A stretch of DNA of 34,187 bases from Thiorhodococcus sp. (GTDB lineage Bacteria > Pseudomonadota > Gammaproteobacteria > Chromatiales > Chromatiaceae). The first letter of the stretch is position 1. Each line of letters opens with the position of its first letter. Made by a program: the position numbers and the translations under genes. The notes under the pieces are model-generated. The model saw only the letters and a list, made by a program, of their open reading frames with translations, did no database searches and had not been told where the DNA came from. This document shows positions 8,752 through 16,059 of the stretch, one piece after another. The stretch is taken from assembly GCA_029257385.1 (NCBI GenBank), contig JARIBS010000067.1, positions 5,001-39,187 on the forward strand, in the 5' to 3' direction.

Positions 8752-9419
8752 ACCGCCGCCTCGAGCCAGAGCTGATGGACACCGCCGAGCAGGCGCTCGC
8801 CTATGCTGCGGCGGACTTCGCCGCATCCAATACGCTTTTCATGGAGCTGCTGCGACAGCTCGATCCCGGCCCACTCGATGGCGCCCGTGCGCTCGATCTA
8901 GGTTGTGGGCCGGCGGACATCGTCATCCGTTTTCTGCGCGCCTACCCGAAGGCGCATTGCGACGCGCTTGATGGGTCGCGTCCCATGCTGGATCTCGCCC
9001 AGAGCGCGCTCGACGCCCTGCCGGGCCTTGCGCCACGCTGTCGGCTGCTATGCGATATTCTGCCGTCCGCGCAACTGCAGGCCGATCACTACGACCTGAT
9101 CCTCTCCAACAGCCTGCTACATCATCTGCATGATCCCCAGGTGCTCTGGCGCACGATCCAGGACAGCGCCCGGCCCGGCGCCCTGGTTCTGATCATGGAC
9201 CTGATGCGCCCCGCCTCCCCCGGCTGGGCCGAAGCGCTGGTCGAGACCTACACGCCCGGCGAACCCGAGATTCTGCGCGAGGATTTCCGCAACTCGCTGT
9301 ATGCCGCGTTCGAGCCGCAAGAGGTTGTCGCTCAGCTCGCAACGGCCGGGCTGGACTGTCTGGAGGTCGGGGTGGTCAGCGATCGCCATCTCGCGGTTAT
9401 GGGGCGCCTGCCCGTATGA
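8748..9419 (+). CDS. Class I SAM-dependent methyltransferase
   Basis: This 223-residue protein has a Rossmann-type methyltransferase fold. Motif I is [10 protein letters not shown] (residues 48-57), an acidic strand end follows at DALDGS, and the motif IV region is [16 protein letters not shown]. The substrate is not evident; small-molecule methyltransferases of the UbiE/Tam type share these features. It starts with GTG at 8748, overlapping the lysA stop by four bases, with GGGAG about 11 bases ahead. It ends in an ATGA overlap with dapF. It is therefore embedded in the lysine/DAP operon and must be co-translated with its neighbours. It might act on a product of that pathway or simply share the promoter; nothing in the sequence decides this. 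Confidence 0.85.
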   Translation: MNRRLEPELMDTAEQALAYAAADFAASNTLFMELLRQLDPGPLDGARALDLGCGPADIVIRFLRAYPKAHCDALDGSRPMLDLAQSALDALPGLAPRCRLLCDILPSAQLQADHYDLILSNSLLHHLHDPQVLWRTIQDSARPGALVLIMDLMRPASPGWAEALVETYTPGEPEILREDFRNSLYAAFEPQEVVAQLATAGLDCLEVGVVSDRHLAVMGRLPV

Positions 9420-10246
9420 CACTGCGCTTCACTAAGATGCACGGACTCGGCAACGATTTCGTGGTCTTCGATGGCGTGCGCCAGCAGGTGACGCTCGATC
9501 CGGAGAGGATCCGCCAGCTTGCCGACCGTCGCTTCGGCATCGGCTGCGACCAGGTTCTGCTCGTCGAGCCACCCCGTCTGCCCGACACCGACTTTCATTA
9601 CCGCATCTTCAACGCCGATGGCTCGGAGGTGGAGCAGTGCGGCAACGGCGCACGCTGCTTCGCCCGCTTCGTGCGCGACCAGGGGCTGACCGACAAGGAC
9701 GAGATCCCGGTCGGCACTGCCGCCGGAATCATCCGCCTCCATGTCCAACCCACGGGCCTGATCCGTGTCGACATGGGACGGCCCGAGCTGGCACCAGCGC
9801 GCATCCCCTTCCTGGCCGATAGCGAAGCATCAACCTATCAGCTCGAGGCCGCTGGCCAGACGCTGACCATCGGTGCGCTCTCCATGGGCAACCCCCATGC
9901 CGTGCTGATCGTCGACGACCTGGACTGCGCCCCGGTCGCCCAGTTGGGTCCAGTGATCGAAACGCACCCGCGCTTCCCGCAACGGGTCAACGTGGGATTC
10001 ATGCAGATCCTCTCGCCGACACACATCCGTTTGCGCGTCTACGAGCGTGGCGCCGGAGAAACCCTCGCCTGTGGAACCGGCGCCTGCGCTGCGGTGGTGA
10101 GCGGGCGGATACGCCAGCGTCTGGACACTCGGGTTCGGGTCAGCCTCGCGGGCGGCGATCTTATGATAGAGTGGCCGGATCCGACCCAGAGCGTCTGGAT
10201 GACGGGTCCGGCCACTGCGGTATTCCAGGGTGAAATCCAGAGATGA
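9416..10246 (+). CDS. dapF: Diaminopimelate epimerase
   Basis: DapF converts LL-diaminopimelate to meso-diaminopimelate, the form used for peptidoglycan cross-linking and as the LysA substrate. The 276-residue protein is full length. It opens with [13 protein letters not shown], and the two catalytic cysteines lie in EQCGNGARC (Cys75) and ACGTGAC (Cys219), on the two pseudo-symmetric halves. The segment GNPHAV is also present. The ATG overlaps the stop of the preceding methyltransferase (ATGA). The DUF484 gene follows ten bases after its stop, as in enterobacterial dapF-yigA-xerC. No cofactor is used by this family. It is a cytoplasmic enzyme, and the gene appears intact. Confidence 0.97.
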   Translation: MTLRFTKMHGLGNDFVVFDGVRQQVTLDPERIRQLADRRFGIGCDQVLLVEPPRLPDTDFHYRIFNADGSEVEQCGNGARCFARFVRDQGLTDKDEIPVGTAAGIIRLHVQPTGLIRVDMGRPELAPARIPFLADSEASTYQLEAAGQTLTIGALSMGNPHAVLIVDDLDCAPVAQLGPVIETHPRFPQRVNVGFMQILSPTHIRLRVYERGAGETLACGTGACAAVVSGRIRQRLDTRVRVSLAGGDLMIEWPDPTQSVWMTGPATAVFQGEIQR

Positions 10247-10256
10247 GGGGCATAGC

Positions 10257-10958
10257 GTGAGCAGCCAGTCGGCCGAACACATGACCAGCAAGGATCCAGA
10301 CTTCGAAAAACGCGTCGCGGACTATCTGTTGAGATATCCGGATTTTTTCGCGCGCAACGCCGATGTCCTGGCGGCGATCCAAGCGCCCCATCTCGCGGGC
10401 GATGGCACCGTCTCACTGATCGAACGTCAGATACGCCTCCTGCGCAAGCAGCTTGAGTCCGAGCGTGGGCGTCTCGCCCATTTGATCGCGCGCGCGCATG
10501 AGTACGAAGCGCTGTCGGCGCGTCTGCATGGCCTGGTTCTGCAACTGATTTCAGTACAAGACCCGGCTCACCTCTGCACGCTCCTCCGAGAAGCCATGCT
10601 CAGGGAGTTTCACGCCGAGGCGGTCGCCCTCAAGCTGTTCCCACTCGTTGTCGCCGACGGTGTCGGCACGGACCCGCTGACCCTCGCCTTTCAGGAGTTC
10701 ATCGACAAGGAGCGCACGCTCTGTGGCCCCCTCGACGAAGCCAAAGCCGTCATGCTCTTCGGCGAGATGGGTGCAACCGTCAAGGCGGCCGCGCTCGTTC
10801 CCGTTCATGCCGAGGGCGAGTCCGGCGTGCTGGCCATCGGTAGCGCGGACCCCGAGCGTTTCCATCCGGATATGGGAACGGAATTTCTCGACCGTCTCGG
10901 CGAGATCCTCAGTCACAAACTGCGCACCATCCCGCTGGAACGCTGCAGCCACGACTGA
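10257..10958 (+). CDS. DUF484 family protein (YigA-like)
   Basis: This 233-residue cytoplasmic protein belongs to the DUF484 (YigA) family. The N-terminal third holds VADYLLRYPDFFARNADVLAA, a helical family signature, then a short coiled coil (SLIERQIRLLRKQLESERGR), followed by a GAF-like C-terminal half ending in FLDRLGEILSHKLR. The function of the family is not established; its constant place between dapF and xerC suggests a link to envelope or chromosome segregation, but this is inference. I chose the GTG at 10257 because GAGGGG at 10245-10250 is ideally spaced; an upstream ATG at 10230 would overlap dapF by 17 bases. The TGA stop overlaps the xerC ATG by one base. Confidence 0.87.
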   Translation: MSSQSAEHMTSKDPDFEKRVADYLLRYPDFFARNADVLAAIQAPHLAGDGTVSLIERQIRLLRKQLESERGRLAHLIARAHEYEALSARLHGLVLQLISVQDPAHLCTLLREAMLREFHAEAVALKLFPLVVADGVGTDPLTLAFQEFIDKERTLCGPLDEAKAVMLFGEMGATVKAAALVPVHAEGESGVLAIGSADPERFHPDMGTEFLDRLGEILSHKLRTIPLERCSHD

Positions 10959-11860
10959 TGAGCGCCAGCGCAGCGGACGTGATCGCGTCTTTTATCCACC
11001 ACCTCGCACACGAACGCCGTCTTTCCGATCACACGCTCAGTAACTACCGTCGCGATCTCGAACGTGTCGCGGCCTGGTTGGGCGCGCACGGTGACAGTGC
11101 CGTTGATCGGCTCGATGAACCAACCGTGCGGCTCTATATCGCTTGGCGCTATCGCAACGGCGCCTCGGGAAAGACCTTGCAGCGTGAGCTTTCGACGCTG
11201 CGCGGCTTGTATCGCTGGCTATTGCGCGAGGGGCACACCAAGGTTAATCCAGCGCTGGGCGTGCGCGCGCCCAAGAGTCCCCGCAAGCTGCCCGCCACCC
11301 TGGACGCTGACCAGCTCTGTGGACTGCTCGATCAGGTCGAGGAGGACCCACTCGCGATCCGGGATGCGGCCATGATCGAACTCTTCTACTCCTCCGGCCT
11401 GCGCCTGGCGGAGCTGATATCGGTGAATCTGGGCGATATTGACATGACCGAGGGTGAGTTATCGGTCATCGGCAAGGGCGCCAAGACCCGCCGCGTCCCG
11501 GTCGGGGGCAAGGCGCGCGAAGCCGTCACGCGCTGGCTGCGGGTGCGCGGGCTGCTCGCCGCGCTTGATGAGCCAGCGCTTTTCGTCAGCAGTCGCGGCG
11601 GGCGCATCCGCCCGCGCACCGTGCAACAGCGCCTCTCCCGCTGGGCGCAGCAGCAGGGCGCCGTGCGGGGGTTCCACCCGCATCTGCTCAGACACAGCTT
11701 CGCGACCCATCTTCTGGAGTCATCCGGGGATCTGCGCGCGGTGCAGGAATTGCTCGGACACGCCGATATCGGTACCACCCAGATCTACACCCATCTGGAC
11801 TTCCAGCACCTGGCCCAAGTCTACGATCGAGCGCATCCACGCGCGAAGAAGAAATCCTAA
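10958..11860 (+). CDS. xerC: Site-specific tyrosine recombinase XerC
   Basis: XerC works with XerD at the dif site to resolve chromosome dimers at cell division; FtsK, encoded at 29918-32440, activates this reaction. The 300-residue protein has an N-terminal SAM-like core-binding domain (about 5-95) and a catalytic domain. Catalytic residues are visible: Arg149 in SGLRLAEL, Lys173 in VIGKGAKTR, His242 and Arg245 in FHPHLLRHSF, His268 in LLGHADIGTT and the nucleophile Tyr277 in QIYTHLD. Length and motif spacing are normal, and its place after dapF-DUF484 separates it from phage integrases and XerD. It starts within the stop codon of the previous gene (TGATG), so the two are translationally coupled. 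Confidence 0.95.
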   Translation: MSASAADVIASFIHHLAHERRLSDHTLSNYRRDLERVAAWLGAHGDSAVDRLDEPTVRLYIAWRYRNGASGKTLQRELSTLRGLYRWLLREGHTKVNPALGVRAPKSPRKLPATLDADQLCGLLDQVEEDPLAIRDAAMIELFYSSGLRLAELISVNLGDIDMTEGELSVIGKGAKTRRVPVGGKAREAVTRWLRVRGLLAALDEPALFVSSRGGRIRPRTVQQRLSRWAQQQGAVRGFHPHLLRHSFATHLLESSGDLRAVQELLGHADIGTTQIYTHLDFQHLAQVYDRAHPRAKKKS

Positions 11861-11880
11861 GACAACCCAGGACACGCCCC

Positions 11881-12549
11881 GTGCTGCTATCGCCAAAGTA
11901 CCGCTTTTTATTCGTTCATATCGCCAAGACCGGCGGAACCAGCGTGCGCGCAGCGCTTGAGGGTTTACGCTGGCGCGATCCCTGGTACTACCCGATGTTT
12001 CTGTGTAGCAGGCTCAGTCATCTGAGCGGACATCGCATCGCGACCAAGCTACCCCGCCACGCCAAGGTGATCGCGGCCAAGGAATTGCTGCCCAAGGACT
12101 ATTTCGACAGCCTGTTTAAATTTGCCTTTGTGCGCAACCCTTGGGATCTCCAGGTGAGTTCTTTTCATCATATTCGGCGCGAACGGCCACACTATTTGGG
12201 TGGGAACACGACTTTCGAGAAATTTCTGCGCTGGAAGCTCGATCCAGAGCGCCCTTATCAGTATCACCTCGATACTTCGATCACGCCTCAGACCGATTAT
12301 CTGATCGACCTCAACGGCGAAATCCTGGTGGACTTCGTCGGTCGCTATGAATCTCTCCATGAAGATTTCACCACTGCGTGTGCGCGCATCGGCATTACTC
12401 GACCCGCCCTGCCCCATGCCCGCCAAGCTAAGGATCGCAAGCAGGACTACCGCAGTTACTACAGCGACACGACCGCCGAACTGGTGGCGGTTCGGTTTGC
12501 GCGCGATATCCAGTTGCTGGACTATCGTTTCGATCCGCACGACCAGTAA
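11881..12549 (+). CDS. Sulfotransferase family protein
   Basis: This 222-residue protein resembles the PAPS-dependent sulfotransferases that act on carbohydrates (Sulfotransfer_2 type). The 5'-phosphosulfate loop is FVHIAKTGGTS (residues 11-21), with Lys16 the expected key lysine, and the 3'-phosphate-binding signature is FAFVRNPWDLQVSSF (81-95). It would sulfate a glycan or a small molecule in the cytoplasm. It lies 20 bases after xerC on the same strand and may be co-transcribed. It is not part of the conserved dapF-xerC operon, where a HAD hydrolase (yigB) is found in enterobacteria, so it looks like an acquired tail gene. It starts with GTG at 11881 after a modest AGGA. Several codons and the base composition look somewhat less GC-rich than in neighbours. 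The acceptor is unknown. Confidence 0.82.
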   Translation: MLLSPKYRFLFVHIAKTGGTSVRAALEGLRWRDPWYYPMFLCSRLSHLSGHRIATKLPRHAKVIAAKELLPKDYFDSLFKFAFVRNPWDLQVSSFHHIRRERPHYLGGNTTFEKFLRWKLDPERPYQYHLDTSITPQTDYLIDLNGEILVDFVGRYESLHEDFTTACARIGITRPALPHARQAKDRKQDYRSYYSDTTAELVAVRFARDIQLLDYRFDPHDQ

Positions 12550-12582
12550 CTCAAGCCTTCCCGAGAGCCTGTCGACACCCGG

Positions 12583-13380
12583 TCAGTCTTGGGGCACCAA
12601 ATCCCTGTAGGCATGCCAGGTAGCGTGCCCGACCAGCGGTACCGCGACAAAGAGTCCGACATAAAAGGTCACCAGCCCGGCGCCGACGATCAAGACGATC
12701 AGCGTCGCCCAGAGGAGCATGGGCAGCCAGTTGAGCATGACCGCCCGGGCGCTCACGCGCATCGCTGTAAAGGCATCGATCGGACGATCAATAAGCATGG
12801 GCACTGCGATCGCACTGATGCAGAAGGCACAGGCGGCGAAGAAACCGCCAATGAGCGTGAAAGCCAACAGAAGCAGGAGATGCTCGCCCGAGAGGAACAC
12901 CACCGCGATGAAGTTCTCCAGGGTTGGAAAGGGATCAGTGAACAACATGAGAAAGACGAACACGCTCGCCAGAATCCACATCTGCATGATCATCACCAGG
13001 AACCCCGTGGCGACTCCGAGCTGCCCCTGATTGCGCTTGAATGCCTCCAGCGCCTGGCAGTTCTTCAGCGATTCGTCCCGCTCGAGATGGGCGCTCATCT
13101 GGTAGAGCCCAATTGCCAGAAGCGGTGCGATCAGAAAAAAACCCGCGATCAGAAATGGCACTGTGAAGGTCAATTCTCCGGCCACCAGTGCCAGCGTGAT
13201 CAAACCGCTGAGCAAGACGATACCAGCGCCATAGGTCAAGCTGTATCCAGGCGCGCGTTTGATGTCCTGCCAGCCCTTGCCGAGCCAACGCCAGGGATGA
13301 TCGAGGGTGATTTTCTCGACTCGTGGTCCATCGGCGGATGCGTGCCCGCCAGCCTTGGTGTCCTGCGCGATCTCTTGCAT
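12583..13380 (-). CDS. DUF2189 integral membrane protein
   Basis: The 265-residue inner-membrane protein has about six hydrophobic segments, among them YGAGIVLLSGLITLALVAG, FLIAGFFLIAPLLAIGLY, MWILASVFVFLMLF and LLLLLAFTLIGGFFAA. It matches the DUF2189 family (segments WLGKGWQDIKRAPGYSLTYG, AIAVPMLIDRPIDAFTAM and the C-terminal PLVGHATWHAYRDL), whose function is unknown; some members sit near cytochrome oxidase genes, but none is here. The start is decided by a perfect AGGAGG at 13387-13392, six bases before the ATG at 13380; an in-frame ATG at 13395 contains that Shine-Dalgarno and is less likely. It converges on the sulfotransferase gene with a 33-base gap and stands alone as a unit. Confidence 0.87.
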   Translation of the reverse strand: MQEIAQDTKAGGHASADGPRVEKITLDHPWRWLGKGWQDIKRAPGYSLTYGAGIVLLSGLITLALVAGELTFTVPFLIAGFFLIAPLLAIGLYQMSAHLERDESLKNCQALEAFKRNQGQLGVATGFLVMIMQMWILASVFVFLMLFTDPFPTLENFIAVVFLSGEHLLLLLAFTLIGGFFAACAFCISAIAVPMLIDRPIDAFTAMRVSARAVMLNWLPMLLWATLIVLIVGAGLVTFYVGLFVAVPLVGHATWHAYRDLVPQD

Positions 13381-13568
13381 ACCCGTCCTCCTCATCTAAA
13401 CGCTCTTTTTTAGTTAAGAGTCTGTTGATATCGGCGCACCTGCGTTTTAGGGTTCGCGGGACGCTTGCGGATGCCGGTAAAATAGTCATCCTCACTATAG
13501 AATAAGCCCGGATTCGCCCTTCGAAAGATCCATGAGCCGCAGCGAAAACGCAAGTTAATTATGATAAA

Positions 13569-13581
13569 AATCAAAATATTA
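13569..13581 (+). promoter_or_regulatory. IHF-like binding sequence
   Basis: AATCAAAATATTA fits the IHF consensus WATCAANNNNTTR at every defined position and lies inside an AT-rich tract upstream of both divergent genes. Matches like this occur by chance in AT-rich DNA, so the call is tentative. Confidence 0.35.
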
Positions 13582-13719
13582 TAAATCGACACTTTACTGA
13601 TATTCGGGGTGCCGCTCGCCGTTATACACGCGTACGCGACCTCATCCGCCGATGAAGACAAACCGCGATAGCATGGAATGCTCGCGGTCTCTTCTACGCC
13701 ACCTGGCCAAATTATCATC

Positions 13720-13737
13720 GCGATCGATTGGGATCGC
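13720..13737. promoter_or_regulatory. Palindrome upstream of the MBL gene
   Basis: GCGATC and GATCGC form a 6-bp inverted repeat with a six-base spacer, 26 bases before the ATG at 13764. Both arms contain GATC. It could be an operator; nothing else supports this. Confidence 0.25.
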
Positions 13738-13763
13738 CTGAGCATGCACCGGGAGTCATCACC

Positions 13764-14732
13764 ATGTCACACGCACCCTTCGAAGAGATTGCCGAGGGTA
13801 TCTATTGCATCGAGACCGGTCTGTATCGTCACGGTCTGGCCGCCTGTTATCTAGTCCGTTCGGGCGAGCATCTGGCCTTCGTCGACACCGGCACCGCCAA
13901 CAGCGTGCCCGGCTTACTTGGCGTGATCGACGCGCTGGGCCTCACGCCCGAGCAGGTCAAATATGTGATGCCGACGCATGTCCATCTCGACCACGCGGGT
14001 GGATCGGGGCAGCTCATGGCGGCCTGTGCGAACGCACATCTGGTGATTCACCCTAAGGGCGCGCCGCACATGCTCGACCCCAGTCGGCTGACTGCGGGAG
14101 CTTCGGCTGTCTATGGCGAGGCGGCCTTCTCGCAGGACTTCGGAGCACTGCTGCCGGTGGCCAAAGAACGCATGATCGTCGCCGAGGACGGTCAAGCCTT
14201 CGATCTCAATGGTCGCGCCCTCAGCTTCATCGATACGCCAGGCCATGCCAATCACCATGGCTGCATCTTCGACGCGCAAAGCCAGGGGTTTTTCACCGGC
14301 GACACTTTCGGAATCGCCTATCGCGAATTCGACACCCTCAACGGACCCTGGCTGTTCGCGCCGACCACGCCAGTCGCCTTCGATCCCAAATCCTGGCTGA
14401 AGACGCTCGACAAGCTCATGGCGTTCGATCCCCAGGTCATGTACCTGACCCATTACGGCCGCGTCGACCGACCCGCCGATCTGGTCGGAGATCTACGCAA
14501 GAGCATCCGGGATCTGGCCGAACTTGCGCTGGCCGAGGAAGGCAAAACGGACGAGGCACGCCACGCGCGCCTCAAGAGCGCCGTGACCGGGCATCTGATG
14601 GACAGCGCGCGCGCACACGGTGTCGATCTGGCCGACGCGCGTCTGCTGGAACTGCTCGGCGTCGATACCGAACTCAACGCCCAGGGGCTGGAAGTCTGGC
14701 TGAAACGCCGTGAGAAACGGGCTGCGGGCTGA
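13764..14732 (+). CDS. MBL-fold metallo-hydrolase
   Basis: This 322-residue protein has the metallo-beta-lactamase fold. The metal-binding motif THVHLDHAGG (residues 71-80, HxHxDH) is complete, with further ligand candidates in DTPGHANHHG and in TGDTFG. A C-terminal helical extension of about 80 residues (DLAELALAEEGKTDEARHARL onwards) follows the core. The family includes thioesterases, glyoxalase II and lactonases; the substrate here is unknown. The ATG at 13764 is preceded by GGGAG about nine bases upstream; an in-frame ATG at 13728 would add 12 residues of no family resemblance. It is a single gene convergent with the zinc-finger gene, and is probably a cytoplasmic enzyme as no signal peptide is present. 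Confidence 0.87.
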   Translation: MSHAPFEEIAEGIYCIETGLYRHGLAACYLVRSGEHLAFVDTGTANSVPGLLGVIDALGLTPEQVKYVMPTHVHLDHAGGSGQLMAACANAHLVIHPKGAPHMLDPSRLTAGASAVYGEAAFSQDFGALLPVAKERMIVAEDGQAFDLNGRALSFIDTPGHANHHGCIFDAQSQGFFTGDTFGIAYREFDTLNGPWLFAPTTPVAFDPKSWLKTLDKLMAFDPQVMYLTHYGRVDRPADLVGDLRKSIRDLAELALAEEGKTDEARHARLKSAVTGHLMDSARAHGVDLADARLLELLGVDTELNAQGLEVWLKRREKRAAG

Positions 14733-14744
14733 AATAGAAAAGGA

Positions 14745-14796
14745 CGCGCAACGGGACTGCGCGCATCCGCGGAGCTTAGCTCAAGACGGTTGCGCG
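14745..14796. terminator. Inverted repeat between convergent MBL and zinc-finger genes
   Basis: CGCGCAAC (14745-14752) and GTTGCGCG (14789-14796) form an 8-bp perfect repeat around a 36-base centre that itself contains GAGC-TTA-GCTC. Its position between convergent genes suggests a two-way terminator, but there is no T-run on either side. Confidence 0.3.
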
Positions 14797-14797
14797 C

Positions 14798-14995
14798 TTA
14801 GTCCTTCAGCACGTAATGCGCACCGCAATAGGGGCAGACGGACTCCTTGTCCGGCGTGTCCTCGATCGGAAGATAGACCCGTGGATGCATGTTCCAGAGT
14901 GTGGCCCCAGGCATCGGACACGACAGCGGTAGATCCTTGCGGCTGACCTGGATGGGTGCTTCTTTAGAGGGGGCTGCGACGGCGACATTGGGCAT
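14798..14995 (-). CDS. Zinc-finger CHCC domain protein
   Basis: The 65-residue protein carries the CHCC zinc-finger pattern seen in the NDUFS6 subunit family and in small bacterial proteins: Cys26, His37, Cys54 and Cys57, in LSCPMPG, NMHPRVYLPI and VCPYCGAHY. The C-terminal YCGAHYVL is typical. The bacterial proteins are small and of uncertain role, although relatives support complex I. It sits 66 bases downstream of ilvE on the same strand, a pairing common in gammaproteobacteria, so it is likely part of the glnE-ilvE transcription unit. AGGAG lies 11 bases before the ATG. All four metal ligands are present, so the gene should be functional. Confidence 0.9.
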   Translation of the reverse strand: MPNVAVAAPSKEAPIQVSRKDLPLSCPMPGATLWNMHPRVYLPIEDTPDKESVCPYCGAHYVLKD

Positions 14996-15061
14996 GGATG
15001 GAATGACTCCTGACCTTAGAACAATCGATTCATCTAACCGAGCGCCATCGGCACTAGCGCC

Positions 15062-15985
15062 TTACACCAGACTGAGCCATTCGGGATACTGCTCACGGCG
15101 TCCGTGTACTTGGTCGAAATAGAGGCTCTGCAGACGCTCGGTGATCGGACCGCGTGTGCCGGAACCGATGGCGCGTCCATCGACCTCGCGAATCGGGGTG
15201 ACCTCCGCCGCAGTGCCGGTAAAGAATGCCTCGTCGGCGATATAGACCTCGTCGCGCGTGATGCGCTTCTCGACGACTCGGATGCCGATCTCCTCACACA
15301 GGGCCATCACGGTCCGACGCGTGATGCCGTCGAGGGCCGAGGTCAGGTCCGGTGTGTAGATGACCCCATTGCGCACGATGAAGACATTCTCGCCGCTGCC
15401 TTCCATCACATATCCCGAGGCGTCGAGCAGGAGGGCTTCATCGTAGCCGTCGCGCAGGGCCTCTTGCAGCGCCAGCATGGAATTCATGTAGCTGCCGTTG
15501 GCCTTGGCCCGGCACATGGTGATGTTGACATGATGGCGAGTGAACGACGACACCTTGATCCGGATGCCGTTGCGCATGTTCTCTTCACCTAAATAGGCCC
15601 CCCAAAACCAGGCCGCGACCATGCAGTGGACCTCAAGGTTGTCCGCGCGCAGCCCCATGCCCTCGGCGCCATAGAAGCACATGGGGCGAATATAGGCTGA
15701 CGCCAGACCATTGGCGCGCACCACGTCGCGCTGCGCCTGGTTGAGGGTCTCGCGATCCCAGGGAATCCTCATGCCCAGAATATGGGCGGAGTTGAACAGA
15801 CGCTCGGTGTGCTCCTCCAGACGGAAAATGGCCGCGCCACCTGAGGTCTCATAGGCGCGAACACCTTCGAAGACACCCATACCATAGTGCAGCGTATGCG
15901 TGAGCACATGCGTCTTGGCCTCACGCCAGGGCACCATCTCACCGTCCAGCCAGATCAGGCCATCACGGTCTGCCATCGTCGCCAT
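15062..15985 (-). CDS. ilvE: Branched-chain amino acid aminotransferase
   Basis: IlvE is a class IV PLP aminotransferase that makes leucine, isoleucine and valine from their keto acids using glutamate. The 307-residue protein has the normal length. GMGVFEGVRAY lies near the N-terminus, the Schiff-base lysine is expected in RAKANGSYMNSMLAL, and SGYVMEGSGENVF and FFTGTAAEVTPI are family hallmarks of the cofactor pocket. I chose the ATG at 15985, with GGAG nine bases ahead; another ATG three codons later is possible, and the longer open frame reaches back into glnE without ribosome-binding support. It follows glnE by 74 bases containing a strong hairpin, and precedes the CHCC zinc-finger gene. 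The glnE-ilvE neighbourhood is conserved in pseudomonads and relatives. Confidence 0.96.
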   Translation of the reverse strand: MATMADRDGLIWLDGEMVPWREAKTHVLTHTLHYGMGVFEGVRAYETSGGAAIFRLEEHTERLFNSAHILGMRIPWDRETLNQAQRDVVRANGLASAYIRPMCFYGAEGMGLRADNLEVHCMVAAWFWGAYLGEENMRNGIRIKVSSFTRHHVNITMCRAKANGSYMNSMLALQEALRDGYDEALLLDASGYVMEGSGENVFIVRNGVIYTPDLTSALDGITRRTVMALCEEIGIRVVEKRITRDEVYIADEAFFTGTAAEVTPIREVDGRAIGSGTRGPITERLQSLYFDQVHGRREQYPEWLSLV

Positions 15986-16002
15986 GATTGAAAACTCCGC
16001 TA

Positions 16003-16025
16003 GGGTCGGGAAAGCGTCCCGATCC
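16003..16025 (-). promoter_or_regulatory. Hairpin between glnE and ilvE
   Basis: Nine base pairs, one of them a G-T wobble, flank a five-base loop (16012-16016). It lies 18 bases upstream of the ilvE ATG and 34 bases after the glnE stop. No U-run follows on the ilvE strand, so it may be a processing or attenuation element rather than a simple terminator. Confidence 0.4.
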
Positions 16026-16059
16026 CGAAAAAATGCAGAAAACCGCGCTCCCGAGCCGC

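Larger units (their letters stand above)
13381..13763. other. AT-rich intergenic region, 383 bases, no convincing gene
   Basis: This gap separates the divergent DUF2189 and MBL genes. The part around 13535-13590 is strikingly AT-rich against the GC-rich surroundings. A minus-strand frame of 111 codons (13410-13745) is open, but it shows no family motif, has a poor base pattern and crosses the AT-rich tract, so I do not call it. The gap probably carries two promoters. It contains an IHF-like match (13569-13581) and a GATC-containing palindrome (13720-13737), listed separately. Confidence 0.6.

Noticed and set aside
13410-13745. Minus-strand open frame of 111 codons in the AT-rich gap
   Set aside because: It crosses the AT-rich tract, has no motif or ribosome-binding site and overlaps the likely promoters of both flanking genes.
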